Assembly (NCBI GenBank): GCA_025361765.1
Contig: JANYJS010000083.1
Span: 1 to 64,000, forward strand
Reading direction: 5' to 3'
DNA from: Bacillota bacterium
Lineage (GTDB): Bacteria; Bacillota; Clostridia; Peptostreptococcales; Anaerovoracaceae
DNA length: 64,000 nt
Made by a program: the position numbers and the translations under genes. How positions within the stretch are numbered: the stretch's first letter is position 1; each line of letters begins with the position of its first letter. Below the pieces are notes generated by a model. It saw only the letters and a program-made list of their open reading frames with translations. It made no database searches and was not told where the DNA came from. Below are positions 8,845 to 17,172 of this stretch, in pieces.

Positions 8845-10197
8845 ATGACTCATAAGAGAATGACAGGGTCTAAGAAAAAAATAACGGTTCTGATTGTTTT
8901 TCTGGCAGTGATTGCCTTGACACTGGGTGGTGCATTGTGGAATTCCTACATCAATGAATGGCATGCCGCTGAAGCCCAGAAGATTATAGAAAATCAGATT
9001 TTAGAGACTAAAAAAGTTGTTTTGGATAGACAAATCAGCATCAAGGAGGCAAAAAAGCTCCTTGATGGATATTATTACGACGAAGCAGCCACTTTACTTT
9101 TAAGCGTGAAGCCTTTTCCAGCAGTGACGACAGAGGTAGCTTTAAAAGTGGATTATTCTTCTGTATCGGATGAGGTCATAGCAGATAGGATCGCACAGAT
9201 TGAGAAGGCAAAAGCTTCCTTGACAGTCTATAAAGGTCCGATGCACCATATTTTTTTCCACAGTCTCATCATCTATCCAAAGCTGGCTTTTGACAATAAA
9301 GGCAGACCTGCAGAAGGCTACAACAATTGGATGGTCACCGTTTCTGAATTCAACAAAATGCTGCCTGAATTGCGAGACAAGGGATATGTACTTTACAGTT
9401 TGGATCAATATAGTGAGCCGGATCCCGAAAATCCTGGAAAAATAAGACCAAAAGAGATTTTGCTCCCACCGGGCAAAAAACCCCTGGTTATTTCAATAGA
9501 TGATGTGAGCTATTATGATTACATGAGAACGGATGGTTTTGCCAATAAATTGGTAGCGGGAAGCGATGGCAAAATTTATACTGAGGTCACCGCACCGGAC
9601 GGCAGCAGCGCTTTAACCAGAGATGGTGACGTTATGCCGATTCTGGATGATTTTGTAGCATTATACCCTGATTTTTCCTGGCGAGGAGCTAAAGGAACCA
9701 TTGCCTTGACTGGCTATGAGGGGGCTTTGGGCTATAGGATCAGCACCCTTCCTGAAGGCCCTGAACTGGATTTAGCAAAGACGGAGGCCAAAAAAGCAGC
9801 AGATGTACTCAGAAAAAACGGCTGGCTGTTTGCCTGCCATAGCTTTACCCATAACAGCTATTTTAAGGATTACACCATAACAATGAAGCAAATTGATTAT
9901 GATACAACTAAGTGGAAGAAATATATAGAGCCCATTGTGGGAAAGACGAATCTTTATATTACGCCTTTTGGTATCAGATTTAAATCGGAGGATCCACGCT
10001 TAAGGTATTTGGTCAATCAGGGGTTCAATGTCATTTGTCCCGTCGGTAGCGTGAGCAGAATTATTTATAATAAAGACAACATGATTATGTCTAGAGCTAA
10101 TATCGACGGCTATGCCATGCATAATCGCCCGGAAGAGCTGACGCGGTACTACTTTGACGTATCGAAAGTTTTAGACCCGAGTAGACCCGGATTTTAA
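8845..10197 (+). CDS. Membrane-anchored polysaccharide deacetylase-like protein
   Basis: An N-terminal signal anchor (about residues 8-28 from this start) is followed by a helical stretch and then a NodB-like domain. Deacetylase hallmarks are partly visible: an ISIDDV segment in place of TFDDG and a HSFTH pair of histidines; a late VxSRANIDGYAM segment follows. The substrate and activity are uncertain because the first motif is atypical. The start is set at ATG 8845, seven nt after a GGGGGAG site; in-frame TTG 8812 and ATG 8839 are poorer choices. It lies 41 nt after the pyrophosphatase gene and 40 nt before a GerMN lipoprotein. Confidence 0.75.
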   Translation: MTHKRMTGSKKKITVLIVFLAVIALTLGGALWNSYINEWHAAEAQKIIENQILETKKVVLDRQISIKEAKKLLDGYYYDEAATLLLSVKPFPAVTTEVALKVDYSSVSDEVIADRIAQIEKAKASLTVYKGPMHHIFFHSLIIYPKLAFDNKGRPAEGYNNWMVTVSEFNKMLPELRDKGYVLYSLDQYSEPDPENPGKIRPKEILLPPGKKPLVISIDDVSYYDYMRTDGFANKLVAGSDGKIYTEVTAPDGSSALTRDGDVMPILDDFVALYPDFSWRGAKGTIALTGYEGALGYRISTLPEGPELDLAKTEAKKAADVLRKNGWLFACHSFTHNSYFKDYTITMKQIDYDTTKWKKYIEPIVGKTNLYITPFGIRFKSEDPRLRYLVNQGFNVICPVGSVSRIIYNKDNMIMSRANIDGYAMHNRPEELTRYYFDVSKVLDPSRPGF

Positions 10198-10237
10198 TGG
10201 CCCAGTTCTTGAACAACCTTTTAAGGGGGGATATAAA

Positions 10238-10756
10238 ATGTTAAATAAGCGATTTTACGGTTTGTGCCTGTTAATGCTGATGATCGCCCTCGCGCTTGTC
10301 GGCTGCGCCAGCCCGCCGGTTGAGAATCCAAGTGATGCAGCGGATTATAACGTAAAGCTTTATTTTGTCAATGAGAAGGCTGTGAATATAGGGGACGGTA
10401 GTCTTGAACCCTTGATGCCGGCTGAAGAGATGACGCTTTCAAGTACGCCCGGAGGGATCCAGCTTGCTACGATTGAGGCTTTAAAGATTGTCTCTTCAAA
10501 AGCGGATTATGGGACCATGATATCCGACACCCTCAAAATTAATTCTGTTTATACCTTGGATGGAACGGCTTTTGTTGATTTAAATCGTGAAAATCTCAGC
10601 GGAAGTTCCACTCAGGAAACCTTGCTGATCAGTCAGATCGTGAGGACATTAAGAGAAAGCTTCCCAGAGGTTTTGCGGGTTCAATTCCTGGTTGATGGCC
10701 AAGTGGTCGAAAGTCTAATGGGGCATATGGCTGCTGACAAGCCTTTTACGGAATGA
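10238..10756 (+). CDS. GerMN domain lipoprotein
   Basis: Exported lipoprotein of 172 aa. The signal peptide ends in a lipobox LVGC near residue 22, then a short linker leads to a GerMN domain (about 40-165: a VKLYFVNEKA strand, a TIEALK helix, VYTLDGTAFVDLNREN, and the LLISQIVRTLRESFPEVLRVQFLVDG end). GerMN domains occur in the spore-germination protein GerM and in lipoproteins near cell-wall enzymes. An AAGGGGGG site precedes the ATG. The stop overlaps the next gene by 4 nt (ATGA), so the two are translationally coupled. Confidence 0.85.
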   Translation: MLNKRFYGLCLLMLMIALALVGCASPPVENPSDAADYNVKLYFVNEKAVNIGDGSLEPLMPAEEMTLSSTPGGIQLATIEALKIVSSKADYGTMISDTLKINSVYTLDGTAFVDLNRENLSGSSTQETLLISQIVRTLRESFPEVLRVQFLVDGQVVESLMGHMAADKPFTE

Positions 10757-11298
10757 GGGACTATAAGCTGATCAGATCAGTCAGAAAATCAGTTTCTATT
10801 CATGTGGAAGCTGACGGCAGCGTTGTGGTCAGGGCTCCGCTTACAACGGGCAAGCCCTTCATTGATTCCTTTGTCGCTTCAAAATCTGTCTGGATCCAAA
10901 ATTCCATCGATAAAATGCAAAAAAGGCAGGAAGACCGCAAAGTGCTATCCCTAAGCGACGATCAAATCAAAGTCTATAAGGCGATGGCTCGTGTTTATTT
11001 GACTGAGCGCAGCGAGTATTTTGCAGGGCTTATGGGGGTTCGCTATAAACAGCTTAAGATTAACAGTGCTAACACAAGATGGGGTTCCTGCAATTCAAAA
11101 GGAGAAATCAACTACACCTATCGACTGATTTTGGCGCCAAAGAATCTGGTGGACTATGTGGTGGTCCATGAACTTGCACACCTTAAGGAAATGAATCACT
11201 CCAAGAAATTCTGGAGTATTGTATCTCATGTCATGCCAGACTATAAGCAGAGACAAAAGCTGCTGAACGATTGGCAGCGGACCATGAAAATAGTTTAG
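10753..11298 (+). CDS. YgjP-like (DUF45) zinc metallopeptidase
   Basis: Probable zinc peptidase of the YgjP/DUF45 group (SprT/WLM-like). The motif HELAH followed by a further His (HELAHLKEMNHSKKFW) gives the HExxH pair and third ligand. Just before it stand the family's NTRWGSCNSKGEINYTYRL residues. The length (181 aa) is slightly under the usual 230 aa because the N-terminal part is short. ATG overlaps the GerMN gene's stop by 4 nt. The natural substrate is unknown. Confidence 0.88.
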   Translation: MRDYKLIRSVRKSVSIHVEADGSVVVRAPLTTGKPFIDSFVASKSVWIQNSIDKMQKRQEDRKVLSLSDDQIKVYKAMARVYLTERSEYFAGLMGVRYKQLKINSANTRWGSCNSKGEINYTYRLILAPKNLVDYVVVHELAHLKEMNHSKKFWSIVSHVMPDYKQRQKLLNDWQRTMKIV

Positions 11299-11376
11299 GA
11301 AAACGACTGGAAGTGAACCATGAAAATAATTGGAATTCATAAATAAGATCGTCGCCAAAGGAGGAGGACTTTCGAA

Positions 11377-12432
11377 ATGAAAAAAAGCAAGGCCTATTAT
11401 AGGGGCTGTTTACTGGGGGGCGCTACGGGGGATGCCCTCGGATACAATGTTGAGTTTCTCTCTATAGATGAGATAAAATCCTTATATGGGAACCAGGGAA
11501 TCAGGGAACTCATTTGTGATGAATCAACAGGAAAAGCATTAATCTCCGATGATACGCAAATGACTGCCTTTACCGTAGATGGGCTCATCTGGGCTGATGA
11601 AAAAGCTAAAATTAAAGGCATCTATAGTTATACCCCTTGTCTTTTTTATTCTTATCAGAAATGGCTGTATACTCAGACTGGCAGCTTTGCCGATGAGGCC
11701 TATGATTTTTTACTCAAGGGTGAAATTTTAAGATGGGAAGAGCTGTACGCCAGAAGGTCTCCAGGCAAAACCTGCCTTGGATCCTTGTCTGAAAGCATAA
11801 ATGCCAAATACGGCACCATCAAGGATAAAATAAATGACAGTAAAGGCTGCGGCGCCGTCGTGCGGGCTGCGCCGGTAGGGCTTTATTTCGCGGGAAATCC
11901 CAAGCTGGCCTTCAAAATAGGCTGCGAGAGCGGCGCAATAACTCACGGACATCCAAGCGGCTACCTATCTTCCGGCCTTTTTGCCTGGGTGATTTCCGAA
12001 ATTATTCTTGGCGTCGAAATAGAGTTCGCCGTTTTATCAGGTGTTGAAGAGCTTAAAAAATGGCGCGGACACGAAGAAACTTTGGCAGCAGTTGAAAAAG
12101 CCCTTGCCCTGGCTGCAAAAGTGACGGCGGATGATCTTGATCCCTATGAAGGACTCGTTTCGATCGGACAAGGCTGGGTTGGAGAAGAAGCTATAGCCAT
12201 CGCCATTTATTGTGCCTTGGTCTATCGTCACGATTTTCAGGAAGGGGTTTGTCTGGCCGCGAATCATAGTGGAGACAGTGACTCAACCGCTGCCATCTGC
12301 GGCAATATCTTGGGCGCTTATCTTGGTAGCCTGGAGATTCCCTATAAATGGATCAAGGAAGTGGAGCTGTCGGATTTGATGGTACAGGGGGCCGATGAAC
12401 TACTTAAAGCGGTCAAATCTCGTTTGGACTAA
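11377..12432 (+). CDS. ADP-ribosylglycohydrolase family protein
   Basis: Enzyme of the ARH/DraG family that removes ADP-ribose from proteins or small molecules using a binuclear magnesium centre. The N-terminal GGATGDALGYNVEF, the ISDDTQMT metal-binding motif (SDDT) and the C-terminal HSGDSDSTAAICGNILGA (GDSDS) are all intact. At 351 aa the single domain is complete. An AAAGGAGGAG site precedes the ATG. No ADP-ribosyltransferase partner is visible in this window, so the target is unknown. The gene is the last of a co-oriented run and is convergent with the radical SAM gene. Confidence 0.92.
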   Translation: MKKSKAYYRGCLLGGATGDALGYNVEFLSIDEIKSLYGNQGIRELICDESTGKALISDDTQMTAFTVDGLIWADEKAKIKGIYSYTPCLFYSYQKWLYTQTGSFADEAYDFLLKGEILRWEELYARRSPGKTCLGSLSESINAKYGTIKDKINDSKGCGAVVRAAPVGLYFAGNPKLAFKIGCESGAITHGHPSGYLSSGLFAWVISEIILGVEIEFAVLSGVEELKKWRGHEETLAAVEKALALAAKVTADDLDPYEGLVSIGQGWVGEEAIAIAIYCALVYRHDFQEGVCLAANHSGDSDSTAAICGNILGAYLGSLEIPYKWIKEVELSDLMVQGADELLKAVKSRLD

Positions 12433-12496
12433 AGACGTAGGATCTGGCTTATAAGAGAAGGTGATTGGCCCCAACTTATTAAAAAGAGACCTGATT

Positions 12497-13516
12497 TTAA
12501 ACCTCATCTAAAATTGCGATATAGTTGCGGTCAGAAAGACTGTTGTCGATTTTGAACATAAAGACTTTTTTAGGATAGACTTTCTTAAAATAGTCTTTAT
12601 TGCTTTTTTGATGACCCACCATATTTGAATAACTGGATTTGTTGGCATAAAAAGTCGCTGCATCAAAATCGGTTTTCAGCTGGCTCTCCAGAGATTCTTT
12701 GGCGAGCTCGCTGTCTACAAGCTGCCTGAAAGCCGGGTGGAAAGTATCTCCTAGAATGCCCTGTCCATCGGCGATATGATCGCTGCTTTTGAGGCCAATG
12801 CGGATGACGTTGATGCCTGCATCATTCAAGATCAGATACATGTCTTTGGCGGTTCGGACAGCCTCAGAAAGGGAGAGGGGCTGGTAGTCTCGACAAAGAT
12901 ACAAAGATTCAAGTCCTGTATCCTTGATGATAATGGTGGGATAGATTCTTGCAATGGAAGGACCAATATCGACAGTTTTTTTGGCCGAAATTAGAGCCTT
13001 CTCGTAGGTGTCTCCTGGTAGGCCAATCATGAGCTGGATGCCTAGCTCAAAGCCATAGATTTTGATGAGGGCGGAGCTGGTATAGACGCAGTCACTGCTA
13101 TGCCCCCTGTTTGAAAGCTTTAGCACATCTTCGTCGAAAGACTGAACCCCCAGCTCGATGATGTCCACTTGATAATTCTTAAGGAGAGACAAAATCTTTT
13201 CGCTGATATAGTCCGGCCTAGTTGAGAGGCGAATTTTTTGAATCAAACCCTGATTTTTGTAGTCTTGCGCTATTGAAAGGTAAGCTTCCTGCTGGTCAAG
13301 GGGCATGCCGGTAAAACTGCCGCCGTAAAAAGCCATTTCCACTGTTTCAATACCTCGTGCCCTAATGGTGGGCAGAACCTGCTGAGCGATAGCCGAAATG
13401 GACGCTTTGGTCATTGGCTCAAGCTTCGCCGTGATCTTCTTTTGGTTACAAAAGATGCAATCATGGGGACAGCCACTGTGAGGCAAAAATATGGGTATAA
13501 TCGCATGGGTTTTCAT
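12497..13516 (-). CDS. Radical SAM protein (Elp3-like, without acetyltransferase domain)
   Basis: Iron-sulfur enzyme that would cleave S-adenosylmethionine. The cluster motif CPHDCIFC (C-x3-C-x2-C) lies near residue 17, followed by the YGGSFTG sugar-binding-like segment and a TIM-barrel core ending with IGLPGDT and IYPTIIIKDTGL. It resembles the Elp3 radical SAM domain but stops before any acetyltransferase domain, so it belongs to the stand-alone Elp3-like group of unknown substrate. The start is chosen at ATG 13516, with GGAG about 8 nt upstream; a TTG 51 nt further up would add 17 unlikely residues. It is probably transcribed after the gene at 13635. Confidence 0.85.
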   Translation of the reverse strand: MKTHAIIPIFLPHSGCPHDCIFCNQKKITAKLEPMTKASISAIAQQVLPTIRARGIETVEMAFYGGSFTGMPLDQQEAYLSIAQDYKNQGLIQKIRLSTRPDYISEKILSLLKNYQVDIIELGVQSFDEDVLKLSNRGHSSDCVYTSSALIKIYGFELGIQLMIGLPGDTYEKALISAKKTVDIGPSIARIYPTIIIKDTGLESLYLCRDYQPLSLSEAVRTAKDMYLILNDAGINVIRIGLKSSDHIADGQGILGDTFHPAFRQLVDSELAKESLESQLKTDFDAATFYANKSSYSNMVGHQKSNKDYFKKVYPKKVFMFKIDNSLSDRNYIAILDEV

Positions 13517-13583
13517 AGAATTTCTCCATTCAAGTGAATAAATGTTTGACCAAGGGCAAGTAAGCAAATTATGTATTCAGCTC

Positions 13584-13634
13584 ATTTGTAGGGCCATACT
13601 TAATTTGCAGGGCCATACTTTAGTTGCAGGGCAT
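13584..13634. repeat. 19-bp short tandem repeat (about 2.7 copies)
   Basis: Units at 13584-13602, 13603-13621 and a partial unit at 13622-13634 share the core TTGYAGGGCCATACTT. They fill the spacer between two minus-strand genes and directly abut the stop codon of the upstream one. Confidence 0.75.
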
Positions 13635-14342
13635 TTATGGCAGGTATAGGCTTATAAGTGAGCCAATGTCTTCCAGGGGGTAGTCCTCAAAATAAACGGC
13701 GCTAAGACCGCGGTCTTCAATAAAGGAGATGATTCTTTGGCAGTCGGGGTGTCTTGAAAGATCACCATTGAAAAAAATTGTATCATCCACCTTGCCTGAG
13801 GCTCCTCCGAGAAATCCGTGCGGGAATCCTGAAAGTCCGACATGACCGTTTTGAATCAATAGAACGTCTATTAGATATGAAGAAAGCTGCCTGGCAATGC
13901 CCGCGTCAGAGGTGATGAAGGCATTAGGTGAAACAATAACGGTATTGCATTTGGTATAGCCCTGCTTCACATCTATGAGGATCAGACCCAGTTGCTGGGC
14001 TCTACCCAATAACATGGGATCCGTATGTTTCAAATTATGAATAAAATAGTTTTCGGTGGAAACCGCATTGTAAGCGACATTGCCGGGGTAATTTTTCTGC
14101 AGAATCGAGGAACCAAGCGCGTAAACAACGCCAGCAGAAGAAAGAGCGCGTCCAATTCCAGCATCCTGTTCTGGTGCTAAAATCAGTTCACCGCCGATGG
14201 GGCAGGCGTAAATATCTGCATGTGTAGAAATGGCTTCATAGACCGAAGGGGTTCTTTGTATGGGTATAGTCTTATGCCCCTTGTCTGTGAGACAGGAGAT
14301 TAATTGGGGGCCAGCTTTTTCTGATAGTAAAATGATACTCAT
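13635..14342 (-). CDS. Conserved protein, probable DUF6873/GME-fold family
   Basis: A 235-aa soluble protein without signal or membrane segments. The pattern YPGNVAYNAV, then QGYTKCNTVIVSPNAFITSDAGIA, then GFPHGFLGGASGKVDDTIFFNGDL, resembles the repeated beta-beta-alpha-beta modules of the guanidino-group-modifying (GME) fold as found in the DUF6873 family of Clostridia. I infer that placement from memory of the family and did not test it. GME enzymes act on arginine-like guanidines, but a catalytic Cys/His/Asp set is not secure here. The 5' flank is AT-rich, so it may start its own transcript continuing into the radical SAM gene. Confidence 0.65.
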   Translation of the reverse strand: MSIILLSEKAGPQLISCLTDKGHKTIPIQRTPSVYEAISTHADIYACPIGGELILAPEQDAGIGRALSSAGVVYALGSSILQKNYPGNVAYNAVSTENYFIHNLKHTDPMLLGRAQQLGLILIDVKQGYTKCNTVIVSPNAFITSDAGIARQLSSYLIDVLLIQNGHVGLSGFPHGFLGGASGKVDDTIFFNGDLSRHPDCQRIISFIEDRGLSAVYFEDYPLEDIGSLISLYLP

Positions 14343-14588
14343 TAGATTTCAATTTTAACATAATTGGAATGAGCCTGGGATAATTTAATCAATTTGACTT
14401 CAGTTTTAACATAATGAGGCTGAGCTCGGGGGTAATATATTTAAGCAGAATTAATATTACTATTTTGAATGGATTTATGATAGTTTTTGTTTATATGTCA
14501 AAGACTTTATGATAAACTGTTGAAACAAATATGGAGCTACAATGTATAGAAAATGAGATGGCGTTTTGCATGAGAAGGAGATCAATTT

Positions 14589-15842
14589 ATGAAGCAGTAC
14601 GAAATCAGGGACATCAGTCTTGCACCTTCAGGAAGACAAAAAATTGACTGGGTCAAGAACAATATGCCTATTTTAAGAGGCCTTGAGGATCAATTTATAA
14701 AAGATAAACCCTTTGCCGGCGTCAAGGTCAGTCTGTCAGTTCATCTTGAAGCCAAGACAGCTTATCTTTGCGAGGTTCTAGCAGCAGGCGGGGCGGATAT
14801 GTCCGTTACTGGTAGCAATATACTGTCGACTCAGGACGATGTAGCGGCAGCGCTTGCGGCAGGCGGCATGAAGGTCTATGCCTGGTACAATGCGACTCCT
14901 GAGGAGTATAGCAGACATATAGAGATGGCCCTGGATTTTGGGCCAAACATCATCATTGATGATGGCGGAGACTTGATTAACATGCTTCATACAAAAAGAA
15001 CGGACTTAATTCCCGGCGTCTTTGGCGGCTGTGAAGAGACCACCACTGGCGTGATCAGACTAAGGGCGATGGAAAAAGACGGTGCCCTAAAAATACCTAT
15101 GGTTGCAGTCAATGATGCACAATGCAAGCATCTTTTTGATAATAGATATGGAACGGGTCAGTCGGTTTGGGACAGCATCATGCGTAACACGAATTTGATT
15201 ATCGCTGCCAAACGCGTGGTCATAGGCGGCTACGGCTGGTGCAGCCGAGGAATTGCCATGCGGGCTCAGGGCCTAGGCGCTCGGGTCATCGTCACGGAAA
15301 TCAATCCGGTCAGAGCTATAGAGGCCGTCATGGATGGCTTTGAGGTCATGCCGATGCTTGAGGCAGCTCCTCTCGGAGACATTTTCGTCACAGCCACTGG
15401 CTGCGACCGTATCATAACAACAGAACATATGCTTAAAATGAAGGACGGCGCTATTTTGACCAATGCCGGACATTTTAATGTGGAAGTCGATATGGAAGCT
15501 ATAGAGAAAATTGCCACAGAGAAAAAAGAAATGCGTAAAAACATCATGGGCTACAAAATGCCCAATGGCAAATGGCTCAACGTAATTGGAGAAGGCAGAC
15601 TGGTCAATATCGCTGCCGCAGACGGCCACCCGGCCGAAATCATGGATATGAGCTTTGCCGTTCAGTGCATGAGCGCATTATACATCCTTAATAATAAGGG
15701 AACGCTTCCGGCAAAAGTCATAGACGTATCCGGCGAGATAGACATCATGGTGGCAACGGCCAAACTGGCGTCCTGGGATATCGAGATTGATCATCTGACG
15801 CCAGAGCAGGAACAGTACCTTTGCAGCTGGAATTTATGCTAA
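14589..15842 (+). CDS. ahcY: Adenosylhomocysteinase
   Basis: Hydrolyses S-adenosylhomocysteine to adenosine and homocysteine, removing the product of methyltransferases. Recognised by the N-terminal substrate region (VKVSLSVHLEAKTAYL, ADMSVTGSNILSTQDDVAAAL) and the NAD-binding segment GGYGWCSRGIAMRAQGLGARV. Length is 417 aa. The C-terminus ends LTPEQEQYLCSWNLC, lacking the long Lys/Tyr-containing tail of eukaryotic and many bacterial enzymes, as in the shorter microbial type. The ATG has a strong GAGAAGGAG site. It is followed by an aminotransferase and threonine synthase on the same strand, which suggests a link to methionine and threonine metabolism. Confidence 0.93.
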   Translation: MKQYEIRDISLAPSGRQKIDWVKNNMPILRGLEDQFIKDKPFAGVKVSLSVHLEAKTAYLCEVLAAGGADMSVTGSNILSTQDDVAAALAAGGMKVYAWYNATPEEYSRHIEMALDFGPNIIIDDGGDLINMLHTKRTDLIPGVFGGCEETTTGVIRLRAMEKDGALKIPMVAVNDAQCKHLFDNRYGTGQSVWDSIMRNTNLIIAAKRVVIGGYGWCSRGIAMRAQGLGARVIVTEINPVRAIEAVMDGFEVMPMLEAAPLGDIFVTATGCDRIITTEHMLKMKDGAILTNAGHFNVEVDMEAIEKIATEKKEMRKNIMGYKMPNGKWLNVIGEGRLVNIAAADGHPAEIMDMSFAVQCMSALYILNNKGTLPAKVIDVSGEIDIMVATAKLASWDIEIDHLTPEQEQYLCSWNLC

Positions 15843-15888
15843 ATCCAAGGATATTTACGCACTGAACTATTAGTAAAATAAATGGTAT

Positions 15889-15936
15889 GCGTCCTGAATT
15901 GTTTTGCAAAACAACTGATTTGCAACGAACGGACGC
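15889..15936. promoter_or_regulatory. Nested inverted repeat before aminotransferase gene
   Basis: A perfect 16-bp palindrome TTGTTTTGCAAAACAA (15899-15914) sits inside wider arms GCGTCC (15889-15894) and GGACGC (15931-15936). It could be an operator for the aminotransferase-thrC genes or an RNA hairpin after ahcY. No T-run follows, which speaks against a simple terminator. Confidence 0.45.
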
Positions 15937-15974
15937 GCAAAATGGTCAAATTACACGAGAAAGCAGGTAAATAG

Positions 15975-17159
15975 ATGAGATTCGCTCACAGAATGTCAAG
16001 ATTAGAGGACAAAGAGCTTCTCAGCCTGATGGAACTGGCTGAGGCACCAGATATGATTTCTTTTTCAGGCGGTTTTCCTTCGCCTGAAACCTATCCGATT
16101 CAAGACATAAAGGAATCCTTTGTAAAAGTTCTTGATGAGGCGGGAAAAGAAGCTTTGAGTTACAGTTCTGCCAGCGGCTTTACCCCTTTGAGGGAAAGCA
16201 TTGCAGACCGCATGAACAGGCTTTTCAATATGACTGTCACCAAGGATGAAATCATCATAACCGGGGGCTCTCAGCAGGCCTTGGATCTATCCGGCATGCT
16301 TTTCATTGACGAAGGAGATGTGATTCTCTTCGAAACACCGTCCTATTTGGGCGCCTTAAATGCACTGAAGGCCTACGAGGCAGAACTTGTAGCCGTACCC
16401 ACGGATAAGGACGGCATAGAAATAGAGGCACTAAAAGCTGCCATCGATAAATATGGGGATAGGATTAAACTGATTTATGTCATTCCGGATTACCAAAATC
16501 CTACCAGCCGCTGCTGGTCTAATCAGAGAAGACGAGAGTTCGTTGAATTCATGTCAAATTATGAAATAGCCGTGCTTGAAGACGCTGCCTATGCGGAGCT
16601 AGCATTTGGCGATACCCTGAAAAAACCCTTGATTTCCTTTGATCATAAAGGTCAGGTGGTTTACTGCGGAACATTTTCAAAGACTTTCTGCCCGGGTCTT
16701 CGCGTAGCCTGGATTTGCGCGCAAAAGGATATTAAGGAAAAATATCTGCTGCTAAAGTCCAGCGTCGATCTTTCCACTTCAGCGATAGCCCAAAGACAGA
16801 TGGATTACTATATGAACCACTGTGACTACGACGGACATATCAAAAAAATTGTCAGTCTTTATAAGTCGAGACGAGACCTGATGATGCAAACCATCGCTGA
16901 GCATTTTCCGGACACCGTTTCCTATGAAGTGCCAGAGGGCGGGTTGTTTCTTTGGCTGAGCCTTCCGGAAGGCAAAAATTCCCGGGAATTGCTTCTTTTG
17001 GCCCTAAAAGAAAAGGTAGCTTTTGTTCCTGGAGGATCCTTCTACCCAGAAAACGCCAAGAATAATGAGATGCGCATCAATTTCTCCAATATGAGCGAGG
17101 AGACCATTATTAAAGGTATGACCATTCTAGGGCGAATTACCACAGAATATTTGAGATAA
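15975..17159 (+). CDS. PLP-dependent aminotransferase (class I/II, 2-aminoadipate aminotransferase-like)
   Basis: Fold-type I aminotransferase of 394 aa. The pyridoxal-phosphate lysine lies in YCGTFSKTFCPGLRVAW near residue 236. The cofactor phosphate region IITGGSQQALDL and the VIPDYQNPTSR segment match the MocR/LysN/2-aminoadipate group, here without the helix-turn-helix domain of MocR regulators. Substrates in this group are broad (aromatic, branched, 2-aminoadipate), so no gene symbol is given. It ends 13 nt before threonine synthase, probably in one operon. Confidence 0.88.
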   Translation: MRFAHRMSRLEDKELLSLMELAEAPDMISFSGGFPSPETYPIQDIKESFVKVLDEAGKEALSYSSASGFTPLRESIADRMNRLFNMTVTKDEIIITGGSQQALDLSGMLFIDEGDVILFETPSYLGALNALKAYEAELVAVPTDKDGIEIEALKAAIDKYGDRIKLIYVIPDYQNPTSRCWSNQRRREFVEFMSNYEIAVLEDAAYAELAFGDTLKKPLISFDHKGQVVYCGTFSKTFCPGLRVAWICAQKDIKEKYLLLKSSVDLSTSAIAQRQMDYYMNHCDYDGHIKKIVSLYKSRRDLMMQTIAEHFPDTVSYEVPEGGLFLWLSLPEGKNSRELLLLALKEKVAFVPGGSFYPENAKNNEMRINFSNMSEETIIKGMTILGRITTEYLR

Positions 17160-17172
17160 GGCAGGAATAATC

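Noticed and set aside
14343-14588. SAM or SAH riboswitch upstream of ahcY
   Set aside because: The spacer lacks the conserved helices and core bases of those riboswitches; only AT-rich DNA with a weak duplication.
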